Shown here piece by piece: positions 26,558-36,317 of a DNA stretch of 64,000 bases (position 1 is the stretch's first letter; each line of letters opens with the position of its first letter). Under the pieces are notes generated by a model that was given only the letters and a program-made list of their open reading frames with translations, had not been told where the DNA came from and did no database searches. Location of the stretch: the NCBI GenBank assembly GCA_934631005.1, contig CAKTXA010000009.1, positions 1 to 64,000 of the forward strand. The letters are read 5' to 3'. Made by a program: the position numbers and the translations under genes. This stretch comes from an uncultured Oscillospiraceae bacterium (GTDB lineage Bacteria > Bacillota > Clostridia > Oscillospirales > Oscillospiraceae).

Positions 26558-26656
26558 GCGGGAGCAAAACAGACAAAAAACAGGGTCAAAATTTGTGCAT
26601 TAAATAGATTTGCACTTTCGTTTCGGAAAATATCAGGATGCAAACGAAAAAATGGC

Positions 26657-26685
26657 TTGCCAATTTGAAAATGCCTGCCTATAAT
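26657..26685 (+). promoter_or_regulatory. Promoter of the giant beta-helix gene
   Basis: TTGCCA (26657-26662) and consensus TATAAT (26680-26685), 17-bp spacing; divergent from the YesL promoter about 100 bp away. Confidence 0.8.
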
Positions 26686-26736
26686 TGCAATACAAATCTT
26701 CGCCCGGGCCGGACTGCGGCGAAAGGAGAGCGGACT

Positions 26737-29700
26737 ATGAGAGAAAAGACTGCTTCGGCAAAAAGGAAGTGGATCTGGATCGCCGCGGCTGCCGCGGCGG
26801 TGATCGTACTGGCGGTGCTGGCGATCGTTTTCTTCGGCGCAAAGGGCGGCGACGCGCCCGCACCCGCGGAGGAACTGCCCGCGGAGGAACTGCTGGATGA
26901 GAGCGCGTACCGCATCGGCTGGAACATCGACCGCGAGACGTACATCGGCCAGAGCGAGTCGGGCCTGTCCAGCCGGAAGAAGGACGAGGCGGGCTTTTAT
27001 CACATCTGGTTCGCCGTGGACGGCGCACAGGTGGAGTACCGCACCGACGACGGCAAGCTCCTCAACCGCATCGACCAGATGGCGCTGATGGGCCTGCAGG
27101 TGGACGCAGACGGCGTCATCACCGACGCGCGCCCGGTGGAAGAGGTGAGCGGCGGGTATGCCGCCGACCGGTTTTATATCAACATGATCAGCGACAACAC
27201 GGTGCTGTGCAACTCCAGCCTGACCATGGAGGGCATGGCCGTGACGCTGCAGCTTTCGGAGAATACGAAAATTTACGACGTCAGCGACGTCGCGGCCAAT
27301 GTGGGCGCGCCGGCGGAGCTGGCGGAAAAGGACCGCATCATCGCCGTGCAGGACCGCGCGGGCGCGGTGACGCAGGTGTTCATCCTGTCGCACAACGGCG
27401 AGACGACCATCTACTGGAACGTCACGCGGATGTGGGACTATGAGCTCGAGCGCTCCACGCGCGAGCCCGACCTCGCGGGCGAATACTCGTTTGAGCTGGC
27501 TGTGAACGGCGAGTTGGTCACGCTCAAGGCCAGAAGCGCCGCCATCGCCGATGCGGTGGACGGCTTTGCCGCGCGCTGCTTCGGCCTGACGGTGGAGGAC
27601 GGCTATATCACCGGCGTGCAGACGGCCTATGAGGTGACGGGCGGCTACTCCTTCGGCTCCTGGTGGGAGGTCGTGAAGGTCGAGGGCGATCTGCTGTATG
27701 AGCAGGACCTGACCGTGGAGGAGAGCAAACGCGCGCCGATGATGTCGTGCACGGTGGCGGAGGACTGCAAAATTTTTGATGTCAGCGGGATGGTGAACCC
27801 CGTGGGCACGCCGCTGATGCTGGGCGAGCTGGGCAAAAACTGGACGACGCACAGCCTGCTCAACAAGGACGGCGAGATCTGCTATATCTTCGTGGTCAAG
27901 CGTCTGGCGGTGTCGGACATCTACTGGAGCCTGGAGCGAAGGTTTGACGATGCCACCAAGGAGACGGCCCGCACGCCGGACGCGGACGGGTGGTACTATT
28001 TTGACGTGGTCTACGACGGCGGCAAGGCGGCGACCTATAAAACGGACGACCGCGCGATCGCCTCGCAGATCGACAGCTACGCCGCGCGCTGCTTCGGGCT
28101 GAGCCTGGACGGCGACGTCATCACGGCGGCCTATTTCCCGACGGATGTGCTCGGCGGCGCGAGCTTTGGCAGCTGGTATTATGTGACCGCCATCGACGGC
28201 GACGAGGTCACGGCGATGCGCCCGGCGGATTCGACCGCGGCGGATGCCGGAACGGTCGTCACCGCAAAAATGGCGGAGGGCTGCCGCGTGTACAATGTGA
28301 CGAAATACGCCAGCGCGACCGGCGAGGACACCGAGCTGCGCGTGGGCGACCAGATCCACGGCCTGCGCGACCTGATGGGCGAGATCGCCTATCTCTTCGT
28401 GGTGGGCGGGCGCAATCCGCAGTCGGAGATCTACTGGAATCTGGAGCGGATGTGGAACGACGCGGAAAAGCGCTCCACGCGCGAGCCGGACGCGGACGGC
28501 TGGTATAATTTTGAGCTGTGCTACGGCGGCGGCAAGCAGGTGACCTACCGCACACAGAGCCGCGCGCTCGCGGATAAGCTGGACGGCTTCGGCGCACGCT
28601 GCTTCGGCCTGAGCCTGAACGGCACGACGATCCTGGACGCGTATACGACGTATGAGCTGATCGGCAGCACGCTGTGCTCGTGGTATACGGTGACGGAGCT
28701 GAAGGCCGACGGCGCGGTGGTCACGGAATACCGCGGTACCGGCACGGGCGACCATGCGCCCGTCACGTTCTACCCGGCGGCGGACTGCAAAATTTACGAC
28801 GTCAGCGACGGCTGGGTGAATATGCCCGGCGAGGTGACCGAGCTGCGCGTGGGAGATAAGATCCACGCCATCGGCGACAAATCCGGGCAGGCGAAGCTCA
28901 TCTACGTGGTGGATAACCGCACAGCCAGCCTGACGGCCTACTGCGCGCACTGCGATGAGACTGTGGAGTGGACGAGCTGGAGCGGCAAGGCCATCACGCA
29001 GAGCGGGCACTATTTCCTGCACGGCAACGTGTCGACGGCCGGGCAGATCGCCATCGGCTATAAGGACGCCGAGACGGGCGAGGTGGGCACGCTGGACGTG
29101 GCGCTGAACCTCAACGGGCGCACGCTGCGCAGCCAGTCCCGCAACTTCCTCGTGTGGTACGACTCCAAACTCTCCATCGTGGATACGAGCGCGGAGGAGA
29201 CCGAAAAGCAGGGCCGCCTGACCGCCAAGGGCACAAAGCCGGTGGACGGTGCGGCGGCGCATACGGGCAATATTCTGCTGGCCGCGGGCGGCACGCTGGA
29301 TGTTTACGGCGGCACGCTGGAGCTGGCGCAGCAGCACAACCCCATCCTTGGCGCGGCGAACGTGAACGTCACGTCCGGCACCACGTTCAATCTCTACGGC
29401 GGCCGCCTGCGCGGCGGCGACCTGACGGCGCAGGGTCTCGACGAGACCTACGCGGGCAGCGTCAACGTGACGGGCACATTCAACATGACCGGCGGCGAGA
29501 TCGCAGGCGGAAAAGCGGCCAGCGCGAATAACCTGCTGATCGGGAGCGGCGGCAGCTTCCACATGAGCGGCGGCACGGTCGCGGGCGGCGTTCTGGCGCT
29601 GCCGGGCGCGAAGGTGGCGCTGACGGGCGCACCGGTCATCACCGGCGCGGACACGAATCTGGAGATCACCAGCGGCGTGCTCATCAGCGTGGATAAGCTG

Positions 29701-32700
29701 ACGGACGGCGCGCAGATCGGCGTGACGGCGGCGGGCGTGTTCTCAGACGGCACGCCGGGCAGCCCCGACGACGCGTATCTCAAATATTTCACGCTCGACC
29801 ATCCGGGCAAGGACGTGCAGCTGCTGTGCATGAGCGGCGCACTGACCGTTCTGACGCCGGACGCGGTGCTCGGCTGCGAGTGCGGCGGCACAGCGAAGGG
29901 CAAATTCGACCACACGTGCGTGGCCGTGGCGTGGAGCAAATACAGCGGCACGACGCTGCCCACCGCGAGCGGCAACTACATTCTGCAAAATGACCTCAAG
30001 GACGTCCCGGCGGCGGTGCTCGCGGGCGGGCGCACGGTGCGCATCGACCTCAACGGCCACACCATCACCGGCAAGGCGGGTGCGGCCCGGCTGTATCAGG
30101 TCAACACAAACGCAACGCTCATCCTCTGCGACTCCAGCAAGGGCCAGAAGGGCAAGCTCGTGGCCCCGTCGGGTGCAAACCCGGATACGGGCTGGGGCGG
30201 CGTGATCTTTGCAAACGGCGGCAATGTGCGCCTGTACGGCGGCATGCTGGACGCGTCGCGCTATGAGACGCGCGACTGGCGCGGCGGGGGCGCGGTGACG
30301 CTGTACAGCGGCGCGGAGTTCAAGATGTACGGCGGCACGATCCGCGGCGGCACCTGCGCCTACAGCGAGAGCGAGGGCTATTACGGCAAGGGCGGCGCGG
30401 TGAGCATCGCCTCCGGCTGCACCTTCAGGCTCTACGGCGGTAAGGTCTGCGAGGGTGCGGACCGCACCGTGGATGCAAGCGGCCGGACCTACGGCGGCGG
30501 CAACTTCTTTGTGCAGGGCACGCTGGAAATGTACGGCGGCTCGATCGAAAGCGGCTACAGCGCCCAGGGTGTGGGCGGCAACGTCTGCCTGTTCGGCAGC
30601 TCCGCGGTGTTCAAGATGACGGGCGGCACGATCCGCGGCGGAGATGCCCGGCGCGGCGCGAACGTCATGGTACAGTCCGGCACGCGCCTTGACCTGTCCG
30701 GCGGCGAGATCGTGGGCGGCGTGAGCGTGGTCACCGGCGGCAGGCTCAAGCTGTCCGGCGCGCCGGTCATCGCGGGTCTCGACGTGAATCTGGAGCTGGA
30801 GAGCGGTGTGCTGGCGGAGCTCGGCACGATGCGCCCCGGCGCGCGCATCGGCGTGTCGGCGACCGGCACGTTCACCACGCAGAATCCCTCGGCAGAGAGC
30901 TATAAGCAGTACTTCTTTGTGGATGACACGTCGCACGACCGCAAGATCGTTGTGATCGACAAGGCCCTTGTCGTCAGCGACGACCGGCTGCTGCTCGCCT
31001 GCGAATGCGGCGGCACGGCGAAGGGCAAGCGCGATCACACCTGCGCGGTCGTGGACTGGATGAAATACGAGGACACGACGTTCCCCACCGAGAGCGGCAA
31101 TTATATCCTGCAGAATGACCTGACGGATGTGGAAGAGGTGACGCTGGACAGCGGCAAGGTCATCCGTCTGGATCTGAATGGACATACCATCACCGGCAAG
31201 AGCGGCCAGACGCGCCTTTTGACGCTGAACGCGGGCAGCCGCGTGACCATCTGCGACTCGAGCAGCGCGCACGGCGGCAGCCTGACTGCACCGGTCAACA
31301 GCACGCCCGACACGAACTGGGGCGGCATCGCGTGGCTGAACGGCGGCAGCATGACGCTGTACTCCGGCACGCTGGACGCGAGTGCCTATGTCTGCGCCGA
31401 CTGGCATGGCGGCGCGGCGCTCAGCCTGATCTACGGCGGCGAGCTGGATATTTACGGCGGCACGATCCGCGGCGGCACGGTGCGATTCAGCGCCGCCAAG
31501 GGCTATTACGGCAAGGGCGGCAGCGTGAACGCCGCCTCCGGCTGCAAGGTGCGGATGTACGGCGGCACCATCGAGGGCGGCCACGACGAGGCGATGAGCG
31601 GCTCTACCGTTTACGGCGGCGGCAACGTCTACCTGAACGGCACGTTCGACCAGTACGGCGGCAAGATCCAGGACGGCGTGAGCACCACCGGCAAGGGCGG
31701 CAACGTCTATGTGCAGGGCGGCACATTCACGCTGCATGACGGCACCATCTCCGGCGGCAATGCCGCGCAGCATGGCGGCAGCGTCAGCGTGGAGGCGAGC
31801 ACCGACGGCAAGACCGGCGGCACCTTCCGCATGGAGGGCGGCACGATCCGCGGCGGCAGTTCAACAGCCAACGGCGGCAATGTGCACATCGGACGCGATT
31901 CGACCCTCGTGATGCGCGGCGGCACGATCGAAAACGGCAGCGCCAACAACGAAAAGACGAGCAATCTCTTTATCGTCAACGGCACGCTGGATCTGCGCGG
32001 CGGCGAGCTCCGGGGCGGCGTCGGCGTGACGCAGACGAGCGGCACGGCGCGCGTGGCGCTCACGGGCAGCCCGAAGATCACGGCGAACGCAGACGGAACG
32101 GGCCTGCATCTGTTCGCCGCGACCGACCGGCCGGTGACGGCCACTTCGCTCGGCAGCGGCGCGGACATTCTGGTGAGCATGGACAAAAACGGCGTGTTCA
32201 CCGACGTCTCCGACGGCTCGTCCGACGCGGAGTACCGCACGCGCTTCCATGACGCGAGCGGCCGCACCGCGCTGGCGGATGAGACCGGCGCGCTGGTGCT
32301 GCTGAGCGGCACGGAGCACTGCGTCTGCGGCGACCGCTTTAAGCTGGGCGACAGCTACTACAGCCTGTCGGCAGGCTGCGCGGTGGACGAGGACGACCAC
32401 AGCGGCTGCAAATACGACGAGGACACCAGCACAGGCTGCGACGGGACGATCCATACGTGGAGCCCGCTGAGCACCTATCCTGCGGCGACGACCTCGGGCT
32501 ATTATTACCTGACGGGCAACATTCAGGGCTGGGGCCCGACTGCGGCCGGACAGGAGCTGCATCTGGACCTCAACGGCCATACGATGACCAGCCAGGGCAA
32601 CAACGCCTACGCGCTGACGGGCGGCACGCTCACGATCTGTGACAGCAGCGCCGCGCAGAGCGGCAGGATCGCCGCAAGCGCGAACCCCGGCGGCACACCG

Positions 32701-33591
32701 GCGGGCGGATGCATCTCGGTCAACGAGGGCGGCACGCTGATCCTGTACGGCGGCACGCTGGACGGCAGCCGCTACACGACCTCGCACACCCGCGGCGGCG
32801 GTGCGGTGTTCATCGGCTGGGGCCAGAGCCGCGGCTATATGTTCGGCGGCAAGATCCTCGGCGGCACGAGCGAGGGCTCCGGCCGCGGCGGCGCGCTCAG
32901 TCTTTCGACCAACGCCCGCTTCTATCTGTACGATGGCGAGATCACCGGCGGCAGGGACACCTCGGCCAACGGCGGCGGCAATGTCTACGTGGGCTCCGGC
33001 TGTGAGCTTGTGATGAACGGCGGTACGATCTCGGGCGGCAGCGCTTCGGCGGCGCACGGCGGCAACGTCCATGCGGCGGGCAAGCTCACGCTGAACGGCG
33101 GCGAGATCACCGGCGGCCGCTGCACCGCGGACGGCAAGTTCGGCGGCAACGTCTATGTCGGCTCCACCGGCACGCTGGAGGTGACCGGCGGCACGATCAC
33201 GGGCGGCAGCGCGAAGGACGGCAGCAAGGCGAACGTCGCCACCTGGAACGGTACGCTGGAGATCAGCGGCGGCGAGGTGAACGGCGTCGCCCTGATGGGC
33301 CCGAATACGGCGCTGACCCTGCGCGGCGCGCCGGTGATCGGCGGCAGCGGGCTTTACATCTTCGCCTCGGCGACAAAGCTCATCAGCGTGGACGCGCTCA
33401 CCGAAGGTGCGAGCATCACGGTGAACATGGAGAATCAGGGCGTCTTCTCGGACGGCACGGCGGAGGACTCGGACGGCGACTACGCATGCTATTTCCATTC
33501 CGCGGCGAGCGGGTACGAGATCGTGACGGAGCGCGGCGCGCTCAAGCTGGAGCAGCCCACCGTCGACGAGGACGAGAACGAGGGCGCATAA
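26737..33591 (+). CDS. Giant membrane-anchored beta-helix surface protein (2284 aa)
   Basis: The N-terminus is a short basic segment and one membrane helix (residues about 13-32, Ala/Val-rich), more like an uncleaved anchor than a signal peptide. Four tandem repeats of about 165 residues begin near residues 57, 223, 393 and 563; repeats 2-4 start with an IYWNLER-like motif and all contain versions of AARCFGLSL and KIYDVS. From residue 735 four larger modules follow, each opening with a Cys-rich segment (CAHC at 735, CECGGTAKGK at 1047 and 1422, CVCG at 1862), then a LNGHTITG/ICDSS block and many short GGTIRGG-type turns typical of right-handed parallel beta-helices (pectin-lyase/autotransporter-like). 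No LPXTG, SLH or dockerin is present; the C-terminus is acidic. AAAGGAGA precedes the ATG. Function is unknown; adhesion or glycan binding is a guess. Confidence 0.88.
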   Translation: MREKTASAKRKWIWIAAAAAAVIVLAVLAIVFFGAKGGDAPAPAEELPAEELLDESAYRIGWNIDRETYIGQSESGLSSRKKDEAGFYHIWFAVDGAQVEYRTDDGKLLNRIDQMALMGLQVDADGVITDARPVEEVSGGYAADRFYINMISDNTVLCNSSLTMEGMAVTLQLSENTKIYDVSDVAANVGAPAELAEKDRIIAVQDRAGAVTQVFILSHNGETTIYWNVTRMWDYELERSTREPDLAGEYSFELAVNGELVTLKARSAAIADAVDGFAARCFGLTVEDGYITGVQTAYEVTGGYSFGSWWEVVKVEGDLLYEQDLTVEESKRAPMMSCTVAEDCKIFDVSGMVNPVGTPLMLGELGKNWTTHSLLNKDGEICYIFVVKRLAVSDIYWSLERRFDDATKETARTPDADGWYYFDVVYDGGKAATYKTDDRAIASQIDSYAARCFGLSLDGDVITAAYFPTDVLGGASFGSWYYVTAIDGDEVTAMRPADSTAADAGTVVTAKMAEGCRVYNVTKYASATGEDTELRVGDQIHGLRDLMGEIAYLFVVGGRNPQSEIYWNLERMWNDAEKRSTREPDADGWYNFELCYGGGKQVTYRTQSRALADKLDGFGARCFGLSLNGTTILDAYTTYELIGSTLCSWYTVTELKADGAVVTEYRGTGTGDHAPVTFYPAADCKIYDVSDGWVNMPGEVTELRVGDKIHAIGDKSGQAKLIYVVDNRTASLTAYCAHCDETVEWTSWSGKAITQSGHYFLHGNVSTAGQIAIGYKDAETGEVGTLDVALNLNGRTLRSQSRNFLVWYDSKLSIVDTSAEETEKQGRLTAKGTKPVDGAAAHTGNILLAAGGTLDVYGGTLELAQQHNPILGAANVNVTSGTTFNLYGGRLRGGDLTAQGLDETYAGSVNVTGTFNMTGGEIAGGKAASANNLLIGSGGSFHMSGGTVAGGVLALPGAKVALTGAPVITGADTNLEITSGVLISVDKLTDGAQIGVTAAGVFSDGTPGSPDDAYLKYFTLDHPGKDVQLLCMSGALTVLTPDAVLGCECGGTAKGKFDHTCVAVAWSKYSGTTLPTASGNYILQNDLKDVPAAVLAGGRTVRIDLNGHTITGKAGAARLYQVNTNATLILCDSSKGQKGKLVAPSGANPDTGWGGVIFANGGNVRLYGGMLDASRYETRDWRGGGAVTLYSGAEFKMYGGTIRGGTCAYSESEGYYGKGGAVSIASGCTFRLYGGKVCEGADRTVDASGRTYGGGNFFVQGTLEMYGGSIESGYSAQGVGGNVCLFGSSAVFKMTGGTIRGGDARRGANVMVQSGTRLDLSGGEIVGGVSVVTGGRLKLSGAPVIAGLDVNLELESGVLAELGTMRPGARIGVSATGTFTTQNPSAESYKQYFFVDDTSHDRKIVVIDKALVVSDDRLLLACECGGTAKGKRDHTCAVVDWMKYEDTTFPTESGNYILQNDLTDVEEVTLDSGKVIRLDLNGHTITGKSGQTRLLTLNAGSRVTICDSSSAHGGSLTAPVNSTPDTNWGGIAWLNGGSMTLYSGTLDASAYVCADWHGGAALSLIYGGELDIYGGTIRGGTVRFSAAKGYYGKGGSVNAASGCKVRMYGGTIEGGHDEAMSGSTVYGGGNVYLNGTFDQYGGKIQDGVSTTGKGGNVYVQGGTFTLHDGTISGGNAAQHGGSVSVEASTDGKTGGTFRMEGGTIRGGSSTANGGNVHIGRDSTLVMRGGTIENGSANNEKTSNLFIVNGTLDLRGGELRGGVGVTQTSGTARVALTGSPKITANADGTGLHLFAATDRPVTATSLGSGADILVSMDKNGVFTDVSDGSSDAEYRTRFHDASGRTALADETGALVLLSGTEHCVCGDRFKLGDSYYSLSAGCAVDEDDHSGCKYDEDTSTGCDGTIHTWSPLSTYPAATTSGYYYLTGNIQGWGPTAAGQELHLDLNGHTMTSQGNNAYALTGGTLTICDSSAAQSGRIAASANPGGTPAGGCISVNEGGTLILYGGTLDGSRYTTSHTRGGGAVFIGWGQSRGYMFGGKILGGTSEGSGRGGALSLSTNARFYLYDGEITGGRDTSANGGGNVYVGSGCELVMNGGTISGGSASAAHGGNVHAAGKLTLNGGEITGGRCTADGKFGGNVYVGSTGTLEVTGGTITGGSAKDGSKANVATWNGTLEISGGEVNGVALMGPNTALTLRGAPVIGGSGLYIFASATKLISVDALTEGASITVNMENQGVFSDGTAEDSDGDYACYFHSAASGYEIVTERGALKLEQPTVDEDENEGA

Positions 33592-33616
33592 TACGAAAAT
33601 CGACCGAAACGGTCCG

Positions 33617-33643
33617 GGGAGAAGTCCAGAATGGACTTCTCCC
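33617..33643 (+). other. Intercistronic hairpin after the giant gene
   Basis: GGGAGAAGTCC (33617-33627) and GGACTTCTCCC (33633-33643) with a 5-nt loop, no T tract. It may attenuate or stabilise the long upstream message. Confidence 0.55.
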
Positions 33644-33684
33644 TGCGCCGCGCTTTGGCGGCGGACACGGAAAGGAAGCAGACC

Positions 33685-34320
33685 ATGCAAAAAGACCCGC
33701 AGAGCTCCAAATTACTGACCGCCGTCAACGCCGCCGGGGAGGCGGTGCTGATGAATCTGGCGTTTCTCGTCTGCTGCATCCCGGTCGTTACGATCGGGCA
33801 GGCGTGGGGCGCGCTGTACGGCGCGATCCGCAGCCGCGCCCGCGGCGACGGCTGGTTTTCCGGCTTTCGCGCGGGGCTCTGCGCGCATTTTCTGCGCGGC
33901 GTGATCGGCTGGACGGTCAGTCTGGCGCTGGCGGCCTACCTTGGCTTTTCGGCGTATTCGATCCTGTTTTACCGGCAGAGCGGCTTTTTGCCGCCGTTTC
34001 TGGTGAGCGCAGTGCTGTTTCTGGCGGTGATCTTATGGCAGACAGCGGCGGCGGCGCTGAACGCGCGGGTGGACGGCGGCGTGGGGGACTGGATGGCCGC
34101 GGCGCGGCGGCTGTGCCTGCGCGCGCCGCTGCAGGTGCTCGGCGCGGCGGTGCTCATGTGGCTGCCGGTGGCGCTGGCGCTGTTCTGGACAGATCTGGCA
34201 TTCCATGCGCTGCTTATCTTCCTCGCGGTGTATTTTACGCTCGCGGCGCTGGCAGCTCTGCTGCTTCTGAAGAGCACGCTGCAGCGGCTCACGCCGGAGC
34301 GGGAGGGCGCGGATGAATAA
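33685..34320 (+). CDS. YesL-family (DUF624) membrane protein, second copy
   Basis: A 211-residue protein with about five membrane segments and the YesL-like N-terminal block AAGEAVLMNLAFLVCCIPVV followed by TIGQAWGALY. It is a paralogue of the minus-strand gene at 25794-26507 (compare NFLYLLCCIPVFTIGAAQAG). The ATG at 33685 follows AAGGAAG; an upstream in-frame ATG at 33631 lies within the hairpin and is rejected. It overlaps the next gene by eight bases. Function unknown. Confidence 0.82.
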   Translation: MQKDPQSSKLLTAVNAAGEAVLMNLAFLVCCIPVVTIGQAWGALYGAIRSRARGDGWFSGFRAGLCAHFLRGVIGWTVSLALAAYLGFSAYSILFYRQSGFLPPFLVSAVLFLAVILWQTAAAALNARVDGGVGDWMAAARRLCLRAPLQVLGAAVLMWLPVALALFWTDLAFHALLIFLAVYFTLAALAALLLLKSTLQRLTPEREGADE

Positions 34321-35005
34321 GCTGAAAGACGGCCTTGCGCGGCTGCGGCGCGACCTCGCACCGATGGCATTTTCAGAAAAAATCGACCACATCACGCGCT
34401 ATTATTGGCCGTATGCGCTGGTCGTGCTTCTGGCCGCGGCGCTGCTGGCCGGAGCGGTGACGGGCGCGGTGAACGCCTCGCGCGAGGTGCTGCTGTCGGG
34501 CGTGGTGACGAACGTCGCCGTGCGCGCGGAGGGGTTTTCGTACCTCTCCGACGGGTATTTTGAACATCTGAACGGCAAACCGGGGCGGCAGAAGGTGGAT
34601 GTGGCGTACATCAGCTTCGACGCCCTCGCGCAGACGCAGGATGTGGAGGCGAACTACAGCAAGGCCCTGAGCGTGCTGGCGATGATCTCCGGCGGGACGC
34701 TGGATTACCTGATTTTAGACCGCAGCGCGCTGGGATTTTACATCACGCAGGACGCGTTTCTGGACCTGCGGGAGTTTTTGACGCCGGAGGAGCTGGAGAC
34801 ATATGCCGACGCGCTCGTCTGGGCGCAGCCCGAGGGCGAAGAAGCCTATCCGGCGGCGGTGGACATTTCCGCGCTGCCGTTCGTGCGGGAGAATATCGAC
34901 GCGGCGGACGGCGTATTTTTCGCCCTGTCCGGCCGGACGGCGCGGCTGGAGACCTGCCGCGACTTCTGGCAGTATCTCGCGGACTGGAGCGGTGCAATAA
35001 AATGA
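34313..35005 (+). CDS. Single-pass membrane protein of unknown function (230 aa)
   Basis: A cytoplasmic N-terminus (about residues 1-31) containing AFSEKIDHITRYYWPYA, one membrane helix (about residues 33-55) and an extracytoplasmic domain ending at DFWQYLADWSGAIK. It resembles no family I can name. It overlaps the YesL gene by eight bases and so is translated with it; the three genes (beta-helix protein, YesL, this) read as one transcription unit. Confidence 0.75.
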   Translation: MNKLKDGLARLRRDLAPMAFSEKIDHITRYYWPYALVVLLAAALLAGAVTGAVNASREVLLSGVVTNVAVRAEGFSYLSDGYFEHLNGKPGRQKVDVAYISFDALAQTQDVEANYSKALSVLAMISGGTLDYLILDRSALGFYITQDAFLDLREFLTPEELETYADALVWAQPEGEEAYPAAVDISALPFVRENIDAADGVFFALSGRTARLETCRDFWQYLADWSGAIK

Positions 35006-35046
35006 CAATATCCGCCGGAAAAACGGCGCGGATGCGGGAAAATGCG

Positions 35047-35074
35047 TTGCACTTTTTTGCAAATCGTGTAAAAT
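35047..35074 (+). promoter_or_regulatory. Promoter of the DeoR-family regulator
   Basis: TTGCAC (35047-35052) and TAAAAT (35069-35074), 16-bp spacing. Confidence 0.65.
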
Positions 35075-35126
35075 AGGAATGAAAAACACGGCCGGGCGCG
35101 CCCCGGCCGGGCGCGGAGGACGGCAG

Positions 35127-35909
35127 ATGGCAGGAACGCTACTGAAAATTGACGTGCGGCGGGGAAAGATCCTTGAGCAGCTGCGGCAGGAGGGCGCGGT
35201 GTCGGTATCGCAGCTCGCGCAGGCGCTGGGCACAACGCCGGTGACGATCCGCAGCGATCTGGCCGCGCTGGAAAAGGACGGCTGCCTGCTGCGCATTCAG
35301 GGCGGCGCGCTGCGAAAGGGCCCCGCACCGGAGGAGAAGGCCACCCCGCCCGAGACGCGCGCCATCCGCAGCTACGCGGCAAAGCGCGCCATCGCGAACG
35401 CCGTAGCGCAGAAGATCCATGACGGCGATACGCTGTTCATCAACTCCGGCACCACCATGGAGCTGGTCTCCGCCGCGCTGGGCCGCCACCGCAACCTGCA
35501 TATCGTCACGAACGCCATGAAGGTGGCGATGGAGCTGGTGCGCTTTCCGAGTTTTCACGTCATCCTGCTCGGCGGCGAGATCAACGCGCAGTACAGCTTT
35601 ATCTACGGCAGCGACGCGCAGTCGCAGCTGCGGCACTATCAGGCGGACTGGGCGCTTTTGACGCTGGACGGCATCAGCGCCGAGGGCGGCCTGACCACCT
35701 ATCACGCCGAGGAGGCGAGCATCAACTGCATGATGTCCGCGCAGGCGCAGCAGATCCTGATCGCCGCCGACCACACCAAGGTCGGCCGGATGGGCTTTTT
35801 CCGCTTCGCGGGCGCGGAGGGCGTGCAGCTCATCACCGACGCCGCCGCCGACCGCCGCGCGGTCGACGATCTGGAGGCGGCGGGCATCCGCGTGCAGATC
35901 GCGGATTGA
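35127..35909 (+). CDS. DeoR/GlpR-family transcriptional regulator
   Basis: A 260-residue repressor: N-terminal winged helix (RGKILEQLRQEGAVSVSQLA, then GTTPVTIRSDLAALEKDG) and a C-terminal sensor domain of the isomerase-like fold (GDTLFINSGTTMELVSAAL and ADHTKVGRMGFFRFA). Such proteins sense phosphorylated sugars. The ATG at 35127 follows GCGGAGGA. It sits between the beta-helix operon and the ABC transporter at 36318 and most likely controls the latter, about 260 bp downstream across a terminator. Confidence 0.92.
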   Translation: MAGTLLKIDVRRGKILEQLRQEGAVSVSQLAQALGTTPVTIRSDLAALEKDGCLLRIQGGALRKGPAPEEKATPPETRAIRSYAAKRAIANAVAQKIHDGDTLFINSGTTMELVSAALGRHRNLHIVTNAMKVAMELVRFPSFHVILLGGEINAQYSFIYGSDAQSQLRHYQADWALLTLDGISAEGGLTTYHAEEASINCMMSAQAQQILIAADHTKVGRMGFFRFAGAEGVQLITDAAADRRAVDDLEAAGIRVQIAD

Positions 35910-35976
35910 GCAGAGAATAAACACCCCCCCCCGGACGCAGGACGTCCAAAACTCTGCAAGGCTTTTGAGATCGAAC

Positions 35977-36011
35977 AGTCCCCGGACGCGCAGCGTCCGG
36001 GGACTGTTTTT
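35977..36011 (+). terminator. Terminator of the DeoR gene
   Basis: AGTCCCCGGACGC and GCGTCCGGGGACT arms, 3-nt loop, followed by GTTTTT. Confidence 0.88.
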
Positions 36012-36146
36012 GGCTTTTTGAGGGCACAAAATTGTGCGCAAGATAGTGAAAATGCAGGTGCATGATAGAAACTTTTACGAAAAACAGAAACTTTTTTTGT
36101 GCAAAGCACCCCAAGCGATACCCCTGTTTTTGTTGCATATGTTGCA

Positions 36147-36175
36147 TTGCAATCGCCCCGGAATTTTGGTACAAT
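36147..36175 (+). promoter_or_regulatory. Promoter of the LplB/YtcP-type ABC operon, with TTGCA repeats
   Basis: TTGCAA (36147-36152) and TACAAT (36170-36175), 17-bp spacing. Immediately upstream, TTGCAT recurs at 36133 and 36142, giving closely spaced TTGCA boxes that could be an operator. The leader to the ATG at 36318 is about 135 nt with no recognisable riboswitch. Confidence 0.65.
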
Positions 36176-36317
36176 AAGTTAGCTGAATTAAAGAAGGGAT
36201 ACTGTTTCCTTCCGCACGAACCAGCCGGAAAACCGGGCGCAAAAACCGCCGTTTTCCGCACGACCTGCCATGCGGGCGACGCCCGCGGGACGCAAATCTG
36301 GAAACGAGGGAAAAAGC

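Noticed and set aside
26518..29562. A 1014-residue open frame on the minus strand
   Set aside because: It is antisense to the giant beta-helix gene and consists of low-complexity His/Arg/Ala sequence with no start signal.
29280..33300. Dense short GGC-rich repeats resembling a CRISPR or satellite array
   Set aside because: The repeats are in frame, of irregular spacing and encode GGTIRGG turns of a beta-helix; there are no unique spacers between fixed repeats.
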